DNA of 64,000 bases from assembly GCA_964057225.1 (NCBI GenBank), contig OZ059894.1, positions 2,046,001-2,110,000 of the forward strand. The letters run 5' to 3'. Numbering within the stretch: the first letter of the stretch is position 1; each line of letters begins with the position of its first letter. Positions 53,501-64,000 of this stretch are shown piece after piece. The notes under the pieces are model-generated. The model did no database searches. It saw only the letters and a list, made by a program, of their open reading frames with translations, and had not been told where the DNA came from. The position numbers and the translations under genes are program-made. The DNA comes from Auanema rhodensis. Lineage: Eukaryota; Nematoda; Chromadorea; Rhabditida; Rhabditidae.

Positions 53501-55104
53501 CTTAATACAAAAATTAGTTATGATCGTTTGAAAAATGATGCATTAGTGTATGTTGAGTTTCCATGTACACTCAACATAGCTTCCAAAAACATTTTGACAA
53601 AAATTTTTTCGAAAAATTTCAAAATAATTTAGCAGAAAGTAGATGTTTTTAGATTCCTTTTTTTAAGGCAAAGACGATGGACAATGTTATTCAACGAAAA
53701 AATTAATTCTTCAGGGTGAAAATCGAGGATATAAGTGTAAACTTATATCAGTTGATATCTCGGTGCATTTTTAAGCTAGCGCAAATCTGATAACACAGAT
53801 CGACGCAGCTTGAAAATCCGCATCGAATGCACTATACTACATTGAGAAACGCTTAATAAAAAAATTAGTTATGATCGTTTGAAAAATGATGCATTAGTGT
53901 ATGTTGAGTTTCCATGTACACTCAACATAGCTTCCAAAAACATTTTGACAAAAATTTTTTCGAAAAATTTCAGAATAATTTAGCAAAAAGTAGATGTTTT
54001 TAGATTTCTTTTCTCAAGGCAAAGACGATGGACAATGTTATTCAACGAAAAAATTAATTCTTCAGGGTGAAAATCGAGGATATAAGTGTGAACTTATATC
54101 AGTTGATATCTCGGTGCATTTTTAAGCTAGCGCAAATCTGATAACACAGATCGACGCAGCTTGAAAATCCGCATCGAATGCACTATACTACTTTGAGAAA
54201 CGCTTAATACAAAAATTAGTTATGATCGTTTGAAAAATGATGCATTAGTGTATGTTGAGTTTCCATGTACACTCAACATTGCTTCCAAAAAAATTTTGAC
54301 AAAAATTTTTTCGAAAAATTTCAGAATAATTTAGCAAAAAGTAGATGTTTTTAGATTTCTTTTCTCAAGGCAAAGACGATGGACAATGTTATTCAACGAA
54401 AAAATTAATTCTTCAGGGTGAAAATCGAGGATATAAGTGTGAACTTATATCAGTTGATATCTCGGTGCATTTTTAAGCTAGCGCAAATCTGATAACACAG
54501 ATCGACGCAGCTTGAAAATCCGCATCGAATGCACTATACTACATTGAGAAACGCTTAATAAAAAAATTAGTTATGATCGTTTGAAAAATGATGCATTAGT
54601 GTATGTTGAGTTTCCATGTACACTCAACATTGCTTCCAAAAAAATTTTGACAAAAATTTTTTCGAAAAATTTCAAATTAATTTAGCAGAAAGTATATGTT
54701 TTTAGATTCCTTTTTTCAAGGCGAAGACGATGGACATTGTTATTCAACGAAAAAATTAATTCTTCAGGGTGAAAATCGAGGATATAAGTGTGAACTTATA
54801 TCAGTTGATATCTCGGTGCATTTTTAAGCTAGCGCAAATCTGATAACACAGATCGACGCAGCTTGAAAATCCGCATCGAATGCACTATACTACATTGAGA
54901 AACGCTTAATACAAAAATTAGTTATGATCGTTTGAAAAATGATGCATTAGTGTATGTTGAGTTTCCATGTACACTCAACATAGCTTCCAAAAACATTTTG
55001 ACAAAAATTTTTTCGAAAAATTTCAAAATAATTTAGCAGAAAGTAGATGTTTTTAGATTCCTTTTTTCAAGGCAAAGACGATGGACAATGTTATTCAACG
55101 AAAA
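50542..55104 (+). repeat. 13-unit higher-order repeat, E-F-G-H'-I-G-H'-I-M-N-O-K-L
   Basis: The block is 4563 bp. G-H'-I is repeated inside it at 51244-52296 and 52297-53349. M (53350) has C42T with C124T. N (53701) has C159A plus a private GTGTAAAC. K (54403) has C159A, and L (54754) carries T315C on an A' background. Unit 148 has the private change CTTCCC (A236C) and unit 149 the perfect palindrome in the 14 bp dyad. The 9-unit blocks to the right use a subset of this order. Confidence 0.75.
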
Positions 55105-58100
55105 AATTAATTCTTCAGGGTGAAAATCGAGGATATAAGTGTGAACTTATATCAGTTGATATCTCGGTGCATTTTTAAGCTAGCGCAAATCTGATAACAC
55201 AGATCGACGCAGCTTGAAAATCCGCATCGAATGCACTATACTACTTTGAGAAACGCTTTATACAAAAATTAGTTATGATCGTTTGAAAAATGATGCATTA
55301 GTGTATGTTGAGTTTCCATGTACACTCAACATAGCTTCCAAAAACATTTTGACAAAATTTTTTTCAAAAAATTTCAAAATAATTTAGCAGAAAGTAGATG
55401 TTTTTAGATTCCTTTTTTTAAGGCAAAGACGACGGACAATGTTATTCAACGAAAAAATTAATTCTTCAGGGTGAAAATCGAGGATATAAGTGTGAACTTA
55501 TATCAGTTGATATCTCGGTGCATTTTTAAGCTAGCGCAAATCTGATAACACAGATCGACGCAGCTTGAAAATCCGCATCGAATGCACTATACTACTTTGA
55601 GAAACGCTTAATACAAAAATTAGTTATGATCGTTTGAAAAATGATGCATTAGTGTATGTTGAGTTTCCATGTACACTCAACATTGCTTCCAAAAACATTT
55701 TGACAAAAATTTTTTCGAAAAATTTCAAATTAATTTAGCAGAAAGTATATGTTTTTAGATTCCTTTTTTCAAGGCAAAGACGATGGACAATGTTATTCAA
55801 CGAAAAAATTAATTCTTCAGGGTGAAAATCGAGGATATAAGTGTGAATTTATATCAGTTGATATCTCGGTGCATTTTTAAGCTAGCGCAAATCTGATAAC
55901 ACAGATCGACGCAGCTTAAAAATCCGCATCGAATGCACTATACTACATTGAGGAACGCTTAATACAAAAATTAGTTATGATCGTTTGAAAAATGATGCAT
56001 TAGTGTATGTTGAGTTTCCATGTACACTCAACATAGCTTCCAAAAACATTTTGACAAAAATTTTTTCGAAAAATTTCAGAATAATTTAGCAAAAAGTAGA
56101 TGTTTTTAGATTTCTTTTCTCAAGGCAAAGACGATGGACAATGTTATTCAACGAAAAAATTAATTCTTCAGGGTGAAAATCGAGGATATAAGTGTGAACT
56201 TATATCAGTTGATATCTCGGTGCATTTTTAAGCTAGCGCAAATCTGATAACACAGATCGACGCAGCTTGAAAATCCGCATCGAATGCACTATACTACTTT
56301 GAGAAACGCTTAATACAAAAATCAGTTATGATCGTTTGAAAAATGATGCATTAGTGTATGTTGAGTTTCCATGTACACTCAACATTGCTTCCAAAAACAT
56401 TTTGACAAAATTTTTTTCGAAAAATTTCAAAATAATTTAGCAAAAAGTAGATGTTTTTAGATTCCTTTTTTCAAGGCGAAGACGATGGACATTGTTATTC
56501 AACGAAAAAATTAATTCTTCAGGGTGAAAATCGAGGATATAAGTGTGAACTTATATCAGTTGATATCTCGGTGCATTTTTAAGCTAGCGCAAATCTGATA
56601 ACACAGATCGACGCAGCTTGAAAATCCGCATCGAATGCACTATACTACTTTGAGAAACGCTTAATACAAAAATTAGTTATGATCGTTTGAAAAATGATGC
56701 ATTAGTGTATGTTGAGTTTCCATGTACACTCAACATTGCTTCCAAAAAAATTTTGACAAAAATTTTTTCGAAAAATTTCAAATTAATTTAGCAGAAAGTA
56801 TATGTTTTTAGATTTCTTTTTTCAAGGCAAAGACGATGGACAATGTTATTCAACGAAAAAATTAATTCTTCAGGGTGAAAATCGAGGATATAAGTGTGAA
56901 TTTATATCAGTTGATATCTCGGTGCATTTTTAAGCTAGCGCAAATCTGATAACACAGATCGACGCAGCTTAAAAATCCGCATCGAATGCACTATACTACA
57001 TTGAGGAACGCTTAATACAAAAATTAGTTATGATCGTTTGAAAAATGATGCATTAGTGTATGTTGAGTTTCCATGTACACTCAACATAGCTTCCAAAAAC
57101 ATTTTGACAAAAATTTTTTCGAAAAATTTCAGAATAATTTAGCAAAAAGTAGATGTTTTTAGATTTCTTTTCTCAAGGCAAAGACGATGGACAATGTTAT
57201 TCAACGAAAAAATTAATTCTTCAGGGTGAAAATCGAGGATATAAGTGTGAACTTATATCAGTTGATATCTCGGTGCATTTTTAAGCTAGCGCAAATCTGA
57301 TAACACAGATCGACGCAGCTTGAAAATCCGCATCGAATGCACTATACTACTTTGAGAAACGCTTAATACAAAAATCAGTTATGATCGTTTGAAAAATGAT
57401 GCATTAGTGTATGTTGAGTTTCCATGTACACTCAACATTGCTTCCAAAAAAATTTTGACAAAAATTTTTTCGAAAAATTTCAGAATAATTTAGCAAAAAG
57501 TAGATGTTTTTAGATTTCTTTTCTCAAGGCAAAGACGATGGACAATGTTATTCAACGAAAAAATTAATTCTTCAGGGTGAAAATCGAGGATATAAGTGTG
57601 AACTTATATCAGTTGATATCTCGGTGCATTTTTAAGCTAGCGCAAATCTGATAACACAGATCGACGCAGCTTGAAAATCCGCATCGAATGCACTATACTA
57701 CATTGAGAAACGCTTAATAAAAAAATTAGTTATGATCGTTTGAAAAATGATGCATTAGTGTATGTTGAGTTTCCATGTACACTCAACATTGCTTCCAAAA
57801 AAATTTTGACAAAAATTTTTTCGAAAAATTTCAAATTAATTTAGCAGAAAGTATATGTTTTTAGATTCCTTTTTTCAAGGCGAAGACGATGGACATTGTT
57901 ATTCAACGAAAAAATTAATTCTTCAGGGTGAAAATCGAGGATATAAGTGTGAACTTATATCAGTTGATATCTCGGTGCATTTTTAAGCTAGCGCAAATCT
58001 GATAACACAGATCGACGCAGCTTGAAAATCCGCATCGAATGCACTATACTACATTGAGAAACGCTTAATACAAAAATTAGTTATGATCGTTTGAAAAATG

Positions 58101-58263
58101 ATGCATTAGTGTATGTTGAGTTTCCATGTACACTCAACATAGCTTCCAAAAACATTTTGACAAAAATTTTTTCGAAAAATTTCAAAATAATTTAGCAGAA
58201 AGTAGATGTTTTTAGATTCCTTTTTTCAAGGCAAAGACGATGGACAATGTTATTCAACGAAAA
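55105..58263 (+). repeat. 9-unit higher-order repeat, E-F-G-H-I-G-J-K-L
   Basis: The block is 3159 bp. It matches the 13-mer to its left with four units removed: the seventh monomer (57211-57561, J) starts like H' and ends like O, and K and L follow as in the 13-mer. E here also has A155T. H has A254T, which the 13-mer copies lack. Confidence 0.8.
57211..57561 (+). repeat. Chimeric monomer J (H'/O junction)
   Basis: The left part carries T166C (base 57376), which is typical of H. From u241 on it carries C241A (base 57451), A273G, G286A, C307T, T313C and T315C, which are typical of O. The exchange point is therefore between about 57376 and 57451. Joining unit 150-type H' to unit 154-type O removes exactly four units and converts a 13-mer into a 9-mer. 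Confidence 0.75.
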
Positions 58264-61200
58264 AATTAATTCTTCAGGGTGAAAATCGAGGATATAAGTG
58301 TGAACTTATATCAGTTGATATCTCGGTGCATTTTTAAGCTAGCGCAAATCTGATAACACAGATCGACGCAGCTTGAAAATCCGCATCGAATGCACTATAC
58401 TACTTTGAGAAACGCTTTATACAAAAATTAGTTATGATCGTTTGAAAAATGATGCATTAGTGTATGTTGAGTTTCCATGTACACTCAACATAGCTTCCAA
58501 AAACATTTTGACAAAATTTTTTTCAAAAAATTTCAAAATAATTTAGCAGAAAGTAGATGTTTTTAGATTCCTTTTTTTAAGGCAAAGACGACGGACAATG
58601 TTATTCAACGAAAAAATTAATTCTTCAGGGTGAAAATCGAGGATATAAGTGTGAACTTATATCAGTTGATATCTCGGTGCATTTTTAAGCTAGCGCAAAT
58701 CTGATAACACAGATCGACGCAGCTTGAAAATCCGCATCGAATGCACTATACTACTTTGAGAAACGCTTAATACAAAAATTAGTTATGATCGTTTGAAAAA
58801 TGATGCATTAGTGTATGTTGAGTTTCCATGTACACTCAACATTGCTTCCAAAAACATTTTGACAAAAATTTTTTCGAAAAATTTCAAATTAATTTAGCAG
58901 AAAGTATATGTTTTTAGATTCCTTTTTTCAAGGCAAAGACGATGGACAATGTTATTCAACGAAAAAATTAATTCTTCAGGGTGAAAATCGAGGATATAAG
59001 TGTGAATTTATATCAGTTGATATCTCGGTGCATTTTTAAGCTAGCGCAAATCTGATAACACAGATCGACGCAGCTTAAAAATCCGCATCGAATGCACTAT
59101 ACTACATTGAGGAACGCTTAATACAAAAATTAGTTATGATCGTTTGAAAAATGATGCATTAGTGTATGTTGAGTTTCCATGTACACTCAACATAGCTTCC
59201 AAAAACATTTTGACAAAAATTTTTTCGAAAAATTTCAGAATAATTTAGCAAAAAGTAGATGTTTTTAGATTTCTTTTCTCAAGGCAAAGACGATGGACAA
59301 TGTTATTCAACGAAAAAATTAATTCTTCAGGGTGAAAATCGAGGATATAAGTGTGAACTTATATCAGTTGATATCTCGGTGCATTTTTAAGCTAGCGCAA
59401 ATCTGATAACACAGATCGACGCAGCTTGAAAATCCGCATCGAATGCACTATACTACTTTGAGAAACGCTTAATACAAAAATCAGTTATGATCGTTTGAAA
59501 AATGATGCATTAGTGTATGTTGAGTTTCCATGTACACTCAACATTGCTTCCAAAAACATTTTGACAAAATTTTTTTCGAAAAATTTCAAAATAATTTAGC
59601 AAAAAGTAGATGTTTTTAGATTCCTTTTTTCAAGGCGAAGACGATGGACATTGTTATTCAACGAAAAAATTAATTCTTCAGGGTGAAAATCGAGGATATA
59701 AGTGTGAACTTATATCAGTTGATATCTCGGTGCATTTTTAAGCTAGCGCAAATCTGATAACACAGATCGACGCAGCTTGAAAATCCGCATCGAATGCACT
59801 ATACTACTTTGAGAAACGCTTAATACAAAAATTAGTTATGATCGTTTGAAAAATGATGCATTAGTGTATGTTGAGTTTCCATGTACACTCAACATTGCTT
59901 CCAAAAAAATTTTGACAAAAATTTTTTCGAAAAATTTCAAATTAATTTAGCAGAAAGTATATGTTTTTAGATTTCTTTTTTCAAGGCAAAGACGATGGAC
60001 AATGTTATTCAACGAAAAAATTAATTCTTCAGGGTGAAAATCGAGGATATAAGTGTGAATTTATATCAGTTGATATCTCGGTGCATTTTTAAGCTAGCGC
60101 AAATCTGATAACACAGATCGACGCAGCTTAAAAATCCGCATCGAATGCACTATACTACATTGAGGAACGCTTAATACAAAAATTAGTTATGATCGTTTGA
60201 AAAATGATGCATTAGTGTATGTTGAGTTTCCATGTACACTCAACATAGCTTCCAAAAACATTTTGACAAAAATTTTTTCGAAAAATTTCAGAATAATTTA
60301 GCAAAAAGTAGATGTTTTTAGATTTCTTTTCTCAAGGCAAAGACGATGGACAATGTTATTCAACGAAAAAATTAATTCTTCAGGGTGAAAATCGAGGATA
60401 TAAGTGTGAACTTATATCAGTTGATATCTCGGTGCATTTTTAAGCTAGCGCAAATCTGATAACACAGATCGACGCAGCTTGAAAATCCGCATCGAATGCA
60501 CTATACTACTTTGAGAAACGCTTAATACAAAAATCAGTTATGATCGTTTGAAAAATGATGCATTAGTGTATGTTGAGTTTCCATGTACACTCAACATTGC
60601 TTCCAAAAACATTTTGACAAAAATTTTTTCGAAAAATTTCAAAATAATTTAGCAAAAAGTAGATGTTTTTAGATTCCTTTTTTCAAGGCGAAGACGATGG
60701 ACATTGTTATTCAACGAAAAAATTAATTCTTCAGGGTGAAAATCGAGGATATAAGTGTGAACTTATATCAGTTGATATCTCGGTGCATTTTTAAGCTAGC
60801 GCAAATCTGATAACACAGATCGACGCAGCTTGAAAATCCGCATCGAATGCACTATACTACTTTGAGAAACGCTTAATACAAAAATTAGTTATGATCGTTT
60901 GAAAAATGATGCATTAGTGTATGTTGAGTTTCCATGTACACTCAACATTGCTTCCAAAAAAATTTTGACAAAAATTTTTTCGAAAAATTTCAAATTAATT
61001 TAGCAGAAAGTATATGTTTTTAGATTTCTTTTTTCAAGGCAAAGACGATGGACAATGTTATTCAACGAAAAAATTAATTCTTCAGGGTGAAAATCGAGGA
61101 TATAAGTGTGAATTTATATCAGTTGATATCTCGGTGCATTTTTAAGCTAGCGCAAATCTGATAACACAGATCGACGCAGCTTGAAAATCCGCATCGAATG

Positions 61201-61422
61201 CACTATACTACTTTGAGAAACGCTTTATACAAAAATTAGTTATGATCGTTTGAAAAATGATGCATTAGTGTATGTTGAGTTTCCATGTACACTCAACATA
61301 GCTTCCAAAAACATTTTGACAAAAATTTTTTCGAAAAATTTCAAAATAATTTAGCAGAAAGTAGATGTTTTTAGATTCCTTTTTTCAAGGCAAAGACGAT
61401 GGACAATGTTATTCAACGAAAA
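58264..61422 (+). repeat. 9-unit higher-order repeat, E-F-G-H-I-G-H'-I-(M/E/L chimera)
   Basis: The block is also 3159 bp and begins like the previous 9-mer. Positions 7-9 differ, being H', I and a mosaic unit in place of J, K and L. It thus has the same length as its neighbour but a different deletion history. The E-F-G-H-I-G portion, including A155T in E and A254T in H, is shared. Confidence 0.75.
61072..61422 (+). repeat. Three-part mosaic monomer (unit 174)
   Basis: The start has C42T (base 61113) with an unchanged G112, as in M. The middle has A141T, G147A and A155T (61212-61226), as in E. From u254 to the end it resembles L: A254, G262, A273, G286 and T315C. A single crossover cannot give this pattern, so two exchanges or a conversion tract are needed. 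Confidence 0.65.
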
Positions 61423-63879
61423 AATTAATTCTTCAGGGTGAAAATCGAGGATATAAGTGTGAACTTATATCAGTTGATATCTCGGTGCATTTTTAAGCTA
61501 GCGCAAATCTGATAACACAGATCGACGCAGCTTGAAAATCCGCATCGAATGCACTATACTACTTTGAGAAACGCTTTATACAAAAATTAGTTATGATCGT
61601 TTGAAAAATGATGCATTAGTGTATGTTGAGTTTCCATGTACACTCAACATAGCTTCCAAAAACATTTTGACAAAATTTTTTTCAAAAAATTTCAAAATAA
61701 TTTAGCAGAAAGTAGATGTTTTTAGATTCCTTTTTTTAAGGCAAAGACGACGGACAATGTTATTCAACGAAAAAATTAATTCTTCAGGGTGAAAATCGAG
61801 GATATAAGTGTGAACTTATATCAGTTGATATCTCGGTGCATTTTTAAGCTAGCGCAAATCTGATAACACAGATCGACGCAGCTTGAAAATCCGCATCGAA
61901 TGCACTATACTACTTTGAGAAACGCTTAATACAAAAATTAGTTATGATCGTTTGAAAAATGATGCATTAGTGTATGTTGAGTTTCCATGTACACTCAACA
62001 TTGCTTCCAAAAACATTTTGACAAAAATTTTTTCGAAAAATTTCAAATTAATTTAGCAGAAAGTATATGTTTTTAGATTCCTTTTTTCAAGGCAAAGACG
62101 ATGGACAATGTTATTCAACGAAAAAATTAATTCTTCAGGGTGAAAATCGAGGATATAAGTGTGAATTTATATCAGTTGATATCTCGGTGCATTTTTAAGC
62201 TAGCGCAAATCTGATAACACAGATCGACGCAGCTTAAAAATCCGCATCGAATGCACTATACTACATTGAGGAACGCTTAATACAAAAATTAGTTATGATC
62301 GTTTGAAAAATGATGCATTAGTGTATGTTGAGTTTCCATGTACACTCAACATAGCTTCCAAAAACATTTTGACAAAAATTTTTTCGAAAAATTTCAGAAT
62401 AATTTAGCAAAAAGTAGATGTTTTTAGATTTCTTTTCTCAAGGCAAAGACGATGGACAATGTTATTCAACGAAAAAATTAATTCTTCAGGGTGAAAATCG
62501 AGGATATAAGTGTGAACTTATATCAGTTGATATCTCGGTGCATTTTTAAGCTAGCGCAAATCTGATAACACAGATCGACGCAGCTTGAAAATCCGCATCG
62601 AATGCACTATACTACTTTGAGAAACGCTTAATACAAAAATCAGTTATGATCGTTTGAAAAATGATGCATTAGTGTATGTTGAGTTTCCATGTACACTCAA
62701 CATTGCTTCCAAAAACATTTTGACAAAATTTTTTTCGAAAAATTTCAAAATAATTTAGCAAAAAGTAGATGTTTTTAGATTCCTTTTTTCAAGGCGAAGA
62801 CGATGGACATTGTTATTCAACGAAAAAATTAATTCTTCAGGGTGAAAATCGAGGATATAAGTGTGAACTTATATCAGTTGATATCTCGGTGCATTTTTAA
62901 GCTAGCGCAAATCTGATAACACAGATCGACGCAGCTTGAAAATCCGCATCGAATGCACTATACTACTTTGAGAAACGCTTAATACAAAAATTAGTTATGA
63001 TCGTTTGAAAAATGATGCATTAGTGTATGTTGAGTTTCCATGTACACTCAACATTGCTTCCAAAAAAATTTTGACAAAAATTTTTTCGAAAAATTTCAAA
63101 TTAATTTAGCAGAAAGTATATGTTTTTAGATTTCTTTTTTCAAGGCAAAGACGATGGACAATGTTATTCAACGAAAAAATTAATTCTTCAGGGTGAAAAT
63201 CGAGGATATAAGTGTGAATTTATATCAGTTGATATCTCGGTGCATTTTTAAGCTAGCGCAAATCTGATAACACAGATCGACGCAGCTTAAAAATCCGCAT
63301 CGAATGCACTATACTACATTGAGGAACGCTTAATACAAAAATTAGTTATGATCGTTTGAAAAATGATGCATTAGTGTATGTTGAGTTTCCATGTACACTC
63401 AACATAGCTTCCAAAAACATTTTGACAAAAATTTTTTCGAAAAATTTCAGAATAATTTAGCAAAAAGTAGATGTTTTTAGATTTCTTTTCTCAAGGCAAA
63501 GACGATGGACAATGTTATTCAACGAAAAAATTAATTCTTCAGGGTGAAAATCGAGGATATAAGTGTGAACTTATATCAGTTGATATCTCGGTGCATTTTT
63601 AAGCTAGCGCAAATCTGATAACACAGATCGACGCAGCTTGAAAATCCGCATCGAATGCACTATACTACTTTGAGAAACGCTTAATACAAAAATCAGTTAT
63701 GATCGTTTGAAAAATGATGCATTAGTGTATGTTGAGTTTCCATGTACACTCAACATTGCTTCCAAAAACATTTTGACAAAAATTTTTTCGAAAAATTTCA
63801 AAATAATTTAGCAAAAAGTAGATGTTTTTAGATTCCTTTTTTCAAGGCGAAGACGATGGACATTGTTATTCAACGAAAA
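61423..63879 (+). repeat. Incomplete third 9-unit block, E-F-G-H-I-G-H'
   Basis: Seven complete monomers follow the order of the 58264-61422 block, including H at 62476 (A254T) and H' at 63529 (A254). The block runs off the right edge. If it continues as a copy of its neighbour, the next monomer should be an I unit. Confidence 0.75.
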
Positions 63880-64000
63880 AATTAATTCTTCAGGGTGAAA
63901 ATCGAGGATATAAGTGTGAACTTATATCAGTTGATATCTCGGTGCATTTTTAAGCTAGCGCAAATCTGATAACACAGATCGACGCAGCTTGAAAATCCGC
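63880..64000 (+). repeat. Partial monomer at the right edge (u1-u121)
   Basis: This is the first 121 bases of unit 182, cut by the window edge just after hairpin B. It is reference-like at every diagnostic site it contains (G28, C42, A47, G63, G112, C118), so its subtype cannot be assigned. Confidence 0.9.

Larger units (their letters stand above)
1..64000 (+). repeat. Satellite DNA array, 351 bp monomer, 182 complete copies plus a partial copy
   Basis: The whole window is one tandem array. The word AATTAATTCTTCAGGGTG recurs at 1, 352, 703, 1054 and so on. It falls exactly on 1+351n at 7021, 14041, 21061, 28081 and 35101, and exactly 3 bases early at 42118 and 63880. Copies are all in the same orientation, with no inversion and no inserted unique sequence. 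Neighbouring copies usually differ at 0-20 positions. The reference unit has 60 G and 52 C in 351 bases (31.9% G+C). All six frames are closed by stops in essentially every unit. Such arrays are known from centromeric, pericentromeric and other constitutive heterochromatin of eukaryotes. The species and chromosomal position cannot be read from the sequence. Each unit has one EcoRV site (u54-59) and usually one NheI site (u75-80), so a 351 bp ladder is predicted. Confidence 0.98.
41767..64000 (+). repeat. Zone 5: mixed subtypes with 7-, 13- and 9-unit higher-order repeats (units 119-182)
   Basis: E units (GACGACGG with G262A) mark the blocks, starting at 42469, 50542, 55105, 58264 and 61423. 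Their spacings are 8073, 4563, 3159 and 3159 bp, i.e. 23, 13, 9 and 9 units. Each E is followed by F and then G. Phase is exactly 351 bp throughout. Between 42469 and 50541 the order is E F G H' A' P O Q A' A' P O N O K A' A' P O N O K A'. Confidence 0.8.

Noticed and set aside
1-64000. CRISPR array
   Set aside because: The repeat is 351 bp and contiguous with no unique spacers. Copies differ by scattered substitutions and no cas-like genes are present.
1-64000. Transposon, retroelement or gene inserted in the array
   Set aside because: Unit starts stay in exact 351 bp phase at all checked points except for the three one-base deletions, leaving no room for an insertion.

Overview
The window is one uninterrupted satellite DNA array. 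It holds 182 complete head-to-tail copies of a ~351 bp AT-rich monomer (about 32% G+C in the reference unit) plus a 121 bp partial copy at the right edge. I find no gene, RNA gene, mobile element, CRISPR array or unique-sequence island on either strand. Such an array indicates eukaryotic constitutive heterochromatin (centromeric, pericentromeric or similar). The length class of ~340-360 bp, the richness in A/T tracts and the undepleted CpG fit an insect or other arthropod best. That is inference: I do not recognise the monomer as a named satellite and cannot name the species.

Positions are given as u1-u351, where u1 is the first base of AATTAATTCTTC and window base 1 is u1 of unit 0. Unit n starts at 1+351n up to unit 103. 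After three single-base deletions (units 103, 109, 112) the start is 3 bases earlier. Every unit carries the same dyads: hairpin A (u28-49), an adjacent 6+6 dyad (u45-58), a long imperfect hairpin B (u67-117) inside an outer inverted repeat (u63-69/u126-132), hairpin C (u200-229) and an A/T dyad (u252-270).

Subtypes, by change from reference type A: A' = G147A; D = A141T,G147A,A254T,T329C,G330A; E = A141T,G147A,A254T,G262A,T329C; F = A141T,G147A,A229T,A275T,G293T,T315C (F' adds C118A,G125A); G = G112A,A273G,G286A,C307T,T313C,T315C; H = A141T,G147A,T166C,A229T,A254T,G286A,T315C,A321G,A335T (H' lacks A254T); I = F plus C241A,C307T; K = G147A,C159A,A229T,C241A,A275T,G293T,T315C,A321G,A335T; L = G147A,T315C; M = C42T,C124T; N = C159A with the G-type 3' end; O = A141T,G147A,A229T,C241A with the G-type 3' end; P = G63T,C118A,A141T,G147A with the G-type 3' end; Q = H' with T166; S = C118A,A141T,G147A,A272G and one T lost; T = C118A,A141T,G147A,G286A,T315C,G347A; U = A47C,G286A,G347A; V = G147A,G199T,A229T,G286A,T315C,A321G,A335T. 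The G-type 3' end is A273G,G286A,C307T,T313C,T315C.

Layout: zone 1 (1-16146) is mostly type A with scattered D and V. Zone 2 (16147-23166) is mixed, with a 9-unit period. Zone 3 (23167-34749) is again mostly type A, and part of it copies part of zone 1. Zone 4 (34750-41766) has 3- and 6-unit higher-order repeats tagged by the 350 bp S unit. Zone 5 (41767-64000) has 7-, 13- and 9-unit higher-order repeats. The 9-mer is an internal deletion of the 13-mer, and its chimeric junction monomer is visible. The window is therefore a record of unequal exchange and conversion in a satellite. Nothing in it looks like a protein-coding system.
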